From Kiritimatiellota bacterium (lineage in GTDB: Bacteria; Verrucomicrobiota; Kiritimatiellia; JAAZAB01), in the NCBI GenBank assembly GCA_008636095.1, contig VSJD01000281.1, forward strand, positions 1 to 10,000: a DNA stretch of 10,000 nucleotides. The letters run 5' to 3'. The position numbers and the translations under genes were made by a program. The notes under the pieces were generated by a model. It did not search any database. It saw only the letters and a list, made by a program, of their open reading frames with translations, and had not been told where the DNA came from. Shown here one piece after another: positions 7,270 to 10,000 of this stretch; positions within the stretch are counted from its first letter, which is position 1; each line of letters opens with the position of its first letter.

Positions 7270-8643
7270 ATGAAACCTGCAGATAAGATACCCGCACCAC
7301 CAAAACCGGGGATGCCCTGTCCTAATTGTGGACGGACATTGAGCGATGGTGGCGTAATCGGCGGCGCACGATGTGGGGGCTGCGCTTCAGTGTTCGGGAC
7401 AAATCGCCCGACGATAAACTTACGGAGGATAAATGGTGCCGATTTTTTGAGGAATATCGAAAGCTGGCTTGAAAAACCCCGGACGGATGCGGAGATCGAG
7501 CGGCTACTGGCCCCCTATAACCTATCGGACCTTTATCATACTTTTGGCTATGGAGTGTTTGCATTTCATAAGGGAACCGCGATTCTACTGGCCGAATTGA
7601 ATCGGCGCCAAATGGAGCGCGACGAAAAGCGACCGGTTCAACGCATCGGCGATGAAGTCATATTTGCATTGGAGAATGCCGAAACCAAGCCATCCCCAGG
7701 AGGGCAATCCTGCATGGGGGAAAACATTAACCAACAGACCATTATCATAAACGGCAGACAAACGAAGATTCTAAAAACACGAACGGAGCATCACTTCATG
7801 TTCGAACTCGGCAACGACTGGCAGGTGGCAAAGCCGGGTGGAAACAAGGGCGTAATTGGGCTTCACCGGATTAACTTCAAATTGACGACAGCAGATGCAA
7901 TGCTTTCGTTTGTTATTGCGTACCCGCACCCTGGGGATGAAAAGCTGTCCGCAGAGCAAATCACGGAGCTGTGGAACAACGGCAAACGACTGGGTGTTGT
8001 TTTTGAGACGGGCGCTGAATATGAAGTGCCAATAATATTCGATCCATTACCTGCCGCCGATAGAACCGCCAATTACACCGCCGAAGTCAATAAAAAGCTG
8101 TCTGCCATAGAAAAAAGTGTCCGGGCAGTCGGCCAGAGAGAAGCCGAGCAGCGCAAGGATATGATGGCCGTTGCGGAGAAGGCAACCAAACAAGTTGGCG
8201 CCGCCATGCGCCGCGATAATCTTGTCTTTTCGCCCGGTGCCATGCCCGAAGGATCCATAGGTGACGCATTGCGCGCTTTAGAACCGGACGCGCGGCAAAT
8301 TATCAACTTACGATTGCAGACCGATAAAAAAGGGAGGCGCCTATCATGGCCCCGCATTGCAGAACTTTTCCGGCGAAGCGGAAAAGAGGATAAGAAATAT
8401 TCAGATGAGCGATGCCGGCAAATCTATGCCAAGGCCGTAAAACAGCATCCCGATATTGAAAGGTATGTTTTAGGATTGTCCAACCGCCAGAAAGTTTCGC
8501 TTGCAGATCGTCAAAACACCGATGCCGATGAAATAGGGGATATGACCAGCGACACGCGCTTTGACATGCACAGCTTGAGCGACGACGATGGTCACAATAA
8601 CCCCGGCTATCGAGTCACTAAAAACCCCCGCAAGCCTCTATAA
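7270..8643 (+). CDS. Unrecognised element protein: zinc ribbon, coiled coil and sigma-4-like HTH
   Basis: I do not recognise this 457-residue protein. It opens with a Pro-rich leader and a four-cysteine zinc ribbon (C17-x2-C20 and C35-x2-C38). Residues about 46-140 look alpha-helical (IESWLEKPRTDAEIERLL). Residues about 165-260 appear as a beta-rich domain (FELGNDWQVAKPGG, GVVFETGAEYEVPIIF). A charged heptad-like helix at about 270-312 (VNKKLSAIEKSVRAVGQREA) suggests a coiled coil. Residues about 330-392 (IGDALRALEPDARQIINLRL, then SWPRIAELF and CRQIYAKAVKQ) look like sigma-70 region 4, and an acidic/polar tail follows. No signal peptide or membrane segment is seen. The ATG at 7270 is chosen because AGAGGA sits 7 bases upstream; a GTG at 7222 would add 16 residues without support. 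A role in transcription or DNA binding is inferred from the domains only. A strong terminator closes the gene. Confidence 0.88.
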   Translation: MKPADKIPAPPKPGMPCPNCGRTLSDGGVIGGARCGGCASVFGTNRPTINLRRINGADFLRNIESWLEKPRTDAEIERLLAPYNLSDLYHTFGYGVFAFHKGTAILLAELNRRQMERDEKRPVQRIGDEVIFALENAETKPSPGGQSCMGENINQQTIIINGRQTKILKTRTEHHFMFELGNDWQVAKPGGNKGVIGLHRINFKLTTADAMLSFVIAYPHPGDEKLSAEQITELWNNGKRLGVVFETGAEYEVPIIFDPLPAADRTANYTAEVNKKLSAIEKSVRAVGQREAEQRKDMMAVAEKATKQVGAAMRRDNLVFSPGAMPEGSIGDALRALEPDARQIINLRLQTDKKGRRLSWPRIAELFRRSGKEDKKYSDERCRQIYAKAVKQHPDIERYVLGLSNRQKVSLADRQNTDADEIGDMTSDTRFDMHSLSDDDGHNNPGYRVTKNPRKPL

Positions 8644-8653
8644 TTTGCCAAAT
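8643..8653. promoter_or_regulatory. Palindrome ATTTGCCAAAT, copy 1 (candidate operator)
   Basis: ATTTG-C-CAAAT is a perfect inverted repeat with one central base, and it starts on the last base of the preceding stop codon. A second exact copy lies 101 bases downstream. Size and symmetry suit a dimeric Cro/CI-type repressor such as the XRE protein encoded just after, but binding is not shown. Confidence 0.45.
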
Positions 8654-8699
8654 CCTGACTAAAGCAGACACCCCTAAAATCTATTTTGTTCAATAATGA

Positions 8700-8732
8700 C
8701 GCGGTTCGGCGCAATGCCGGATCGCGTTTTTT
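8700..8732 (+). terminator. Strong Rho-independent terminator
   Basis: An 11-bp stem without mismatches (CGCGGTTCGGC at 8700-8710 with GCCGGATCGCG at 8716-8726, two G-T pairs) closes a 5-base GCAAT loop and is followed at once by six T (8727-8732). It would end transcription from the gene ending at 8643 and insulate the regulator operon starting at 8818. Confidence 0.88.
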
Positions 8733-8743
8733 GTTGCCCTGAA

Positions 8744-8754
8744 ATTTGCCAAAT
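8744..8754. promoter_or_regulatory. Palindrome ATTTGCCAAAT, copy 2 (candidate operator over a possible -35)
   Basis: Exact second copy of the 11-base palindrome; the identity extends one base to AATTTGCCAAAT in both copies. It contains TTGCCA (8746-8751), a 5 of 6 match to a -35 box, with only a weak -10 about 16 bases on (GATGTT). It lies 63 bases upstream of the XRE gene, where a repressor controlling its own operon would bind. Confidence 0.45.
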
Positions 8755-8817
8755 GTGCAAGAGGGTAGATGTTTTTTTAACCACGAACGTCAAATAAGTA
8801 ATTGAAAGGAAAATGCT

Positions 8818-9009
8818 ATGAGTCAAGACATAAGGTTCAAGATCGCGCGCCAGGTTGCCGGGCTTACGCAGCTACGGCTTGCCGAGGCCGTTGGAGTCCG
8901 GGAGTCCTTGATCACAAGAATTGAGAGCGGCCGAGCCAAGCCCGACCGCGAAACGGCGGAGAAAATTGCGCAGGTGCTTGCTAAACGTCCATTAGAAATC
9001 GGCATATAG
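8818..9009 (+). CDS. XRE-family (Cro/CI-like) helix-turn-helix regulator
   Basis: A 63-residue protein that is essentially one HTH_3/XRE domain. Helix 2 and the recognition helix are visible in LTQLRLAEAVGVRESLITRIESGRAKPDRETAEKIAQVL (residues 16-54), with the typical E-S-G-R motif after helix 3. There is no dimerisation or protease domain, so it resembles Cro more than full-length CI. AAAGGA (8805-8810) lies 7 bases before the ATG. It is the first gene of a compact operon with the excisionase-like gene and the primase. It probably represses its own promoter and controls the switch between integrated and excised or replicating states; this is inference from position and family. Confidence 0.93.
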   Translation: MSQDIRFKIARQVAGLTQLRLAEAVGVRESLITRIESGRAKPDRETAEKIAQVLAKRPLEIGI

Positions 9010-9020
9010 GAGGAAAGCAA

Positions 9021-9302
9021 ATGAAGCAAAACATTGAATTAACCCGCCTTGCCTGGGCCGGATTGACGGCACGGGACAAGGCCGACTTGATCCGCGAGTG
9101 GACCGGCACGCCGGCACCGCAGGAACCAGACCGGCTTTTACGCCCGAAGGCCGCCGCAGATCGGCTGGCTTGCACGCCACGGACAATATTTAATCTACTC
9201 AAAACCGGAGCACTGACCCGTGTCAAGTTGCCGGGGAGAAAACGAGGCGCCGGCATTCGCGAATCGCAGCTGACGGCATTGATTGAGGGAGGTGCAAAGT
9301 GA
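9021..9302 (+). CDS. Excisionase-like helix-turn-helix (MerR/HTH_17-type) protein
   Basis: A 93-residue protein. An N-terminal helical part (LTARDKADLIREW, residues 15-27) precedes a winged-helix DNA-binding domain: LLRPKAAADRLACTPRTIFN (39-58) is the helix-turn-helix, LLKTGALTRVKL follows, and the basic PGRKRGAGIRESQL supplies the wing. This layout is common to small excisionases and MerR-like DNA-binding domains, so a role as Xis partner of the integrase at 5761 is plausible. It could instead be a replication or transcription accessory factor, since it is linked to the primase. TAGGAGGA (9007-9014) is a strong ribosome binding site that overlaps the stop codon of the XRE gene, implying coupled translation. 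Its own stop overlaps the next start by 4 bases (GTGA). Confidence 0.88.
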   Translation: MKQNIELTRLAWAGLTARDKADLIREWTGTPAPQEPDRLLRPKAAADRLACTPRTIFNLLKTGALTRVKLPGRKRGAGIRESQLTALIEGGAK

Positions 9303-10000
9303 CCGCCGCCGAAATCGCCCAGCGGCTAAACGCGAAACCCACCGGTCCCGGCAAGTGGACGGCATTATGCCAGGCACACAAGGACAAGAACCCGAGCTTG
9401 TCTATTAGCGAAGGCAAGGACGGGCACGTTTTACTTCATTGCCATGCCGGATGTACCACGGAGGCGGTCGTTACCGCTATGGGGCTAAAGATGTGCGACC
9501 TAATGCCTCCGGTTCAGGACAAGCCGGGGCAGATCGTCAAGACCTACAACTATACAGATGCCACCGGCAAATTACTGTTTCAGGTTGTGCGGTTCGATCC
9601 CAAGGGCTTCCGGCAACGGCGGCCTGATGGAAACGGAGGTTGGGTGTGGAACATGCAGGGCATTGATCGCGTGTTGTATCGGATGCCAGGCGTGATTAAG
9701 GCAAAACAAGCCGGGCATATTATATACATAACCGAAGGCGAAAAAGATGCTGATGCCATTATCCGGCTGGGATTGTGTGCGACGTGTAACCCGGGCGGTG
9801 CAGGAAAATGGCATGGCAATTACACATCCACGCTCACAGGCGCACAAGTCATCATCATTGCAGATAAAGACGAACCAGGGAGGAAACACGCGGCACTTGT
9901 GCGGGATGCGATTAAAAGCAAAGCGGCCAGCGTACAAGTGATCGAACTCCCAGACCGTAACGGGCGCAAAGTTAAGGACGCGGCAGACTGGATTCAGGCA
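9299..10000 (+). CDS. CHC2 zinc-finger/TOPRIM primase (3' end cut by window)
   Basis: A frame open from a GTG at 9299 to the window end gives 234 residues with no stop. The N-terminal zinc-binding motif is C24-x2-H27 (ALCQAHKDKNPSLS) followed by C48-x3-C52 in LLHCHAGCTTEAV, as in phage and plasmid primases. A TOPRIM domain follows, with YITEGEKDADAI (acid E146) and IIIADKDEPGRKHA (D189, D191), the residues that bind the catalytic metals. It would make RNA primers for element replication; a primase-helicase fusion is common in this family, and the missing C-terminus would show whether one is present. GTG is chosen because GAGGGAGG (9285-9292) lies 6 bases upstream and the start overlaps the preceding stop (GTGA), so three genes are translationally linked. 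Confidence 0.92.
   Translation, partial: MTAAEIAQRLNAKPTGPGKWTALCQAHKDKNPSLSISEGKDGHVLLHCHAGCTTEAVVTAMGLKMCDLMPPVQDKPGQIVKTYNYTDATGKLLFQVVRFDPKGFRQRRPDGNGGWVWNMQGIDRVLYRMPGVIKAKQAGHIIYITEGEKDADAIIRLGLCATCNPGGAGKWHGNYTSTLTGAQVIIIADKDEPGRKHAALVRDAIKSKAASVQVIELPDRNGRKVKDAADWIQA

Larger units (their letters stand above)
5607..10000. mobile_element. tRNA-targeted integrative element, left end; right end outside window
   Basis: The displaced tRNA 3' half marks the junction, and a tyrosine recombinase lies directly inside it. The element genes seen are the integrase, an unknown zinc-ribbon/HTH protein, an XRE regulator, an excisionase-like protein and a CHC2/TOPRIM primase. No capsid, tail, portal, relaxase or conjugation gene is visible in this 4.4 kb, so it cannot be assigned to prophage, ICE, satellite or phage-plasmid from this window. 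If the model is right, the intact tRNA should be at the other end, restored by a 3' half carried in by the element. Confidence 0.75.

Noticed and set aside
7170..7286. 38-codon frame in the int spacer running into the next gene
   Set aside because: No Shine-Dalgarno sequence before it, no recognisable product, and it overlaps the well-supported start at 7270.
9439..9627. 62-codon plus-strand frame within the primase region
   Set aside because: It is out of frame with the CHC2/TOPRIM reading frame that runs unbroken from 9299 to the window end.
1..10000. CRISPR arrays, rRNA genes and insertion-sequence transposases
   Set aside because: No regularly spaced repeats, rRNA-like sequence or transposase motifs were seen on either strand.

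Overview
The window is bacterial chromosomal DNA that runs into an integrated mobile element. The first half (1-5214) is housekeeping. It holds the large and small subunits of carbamoyl-phosphate synthase, in the order carB-carA with a 4-base ATGA overlap, followed by glutamate racemase (murI). By hand count on sample lines the car genes are about 58-60 % G+C, whereas murI is only about 40 %, so murI looks compositionally foreign. The proteins are clearly bacterial. The host phylum cannot be fixed from this window; a Gram-negative, PVC-like or related environmental lineage is only a guess.

The stretch 5215-5760 has no intact protein gene. It contains an open frame without a start codon that may be a gene remnant. 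It also contains the 3' half of a CAU-anticodon tRNA gene on the minus strand (about 5607-5653), and two related repeats, one on each side of that fragment. The tRNA fragment ends abruptly at the 5' side of its anticodon stem. A tyrosine-recombinase gene starts 107 bases away. This is the arrangement left when an element integrates into a tRNA gene and displaces the original 3' end, so the left boundary of an integrative element is placed here. The right boundary lies beyond the window.

The element (about 5607 to past 10000) carries a phage/ICE-type integrase (5761-7146). Next is an unrecognised 457-residue protein with an N-terminal four-cysteine zinc ribbon, a predicted coiled coil and a C-terminal sigma-region-4-like helix-turn-helix (7270-8643). 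A strong intrinsic terminator follows (8700-8732), flanked by two identical 11-base palindromes that look like operators. The last part is a tight operon of a 63-residue XRE-family regulator, an excisionase-like DNA-binding protein and the start of a CHC2/TOPRIM primase (GTG start at 9299, cut by the window end).

Taken together, the right half reads as an integration, regulation and replication module: Int with a probable Xis partner for insertion and excision, a small Cro/CI-like repressor with candidate operators, and a primase that would start a replication module. The least explained parts are the 457-residue protein and the repeats around the attachment site.
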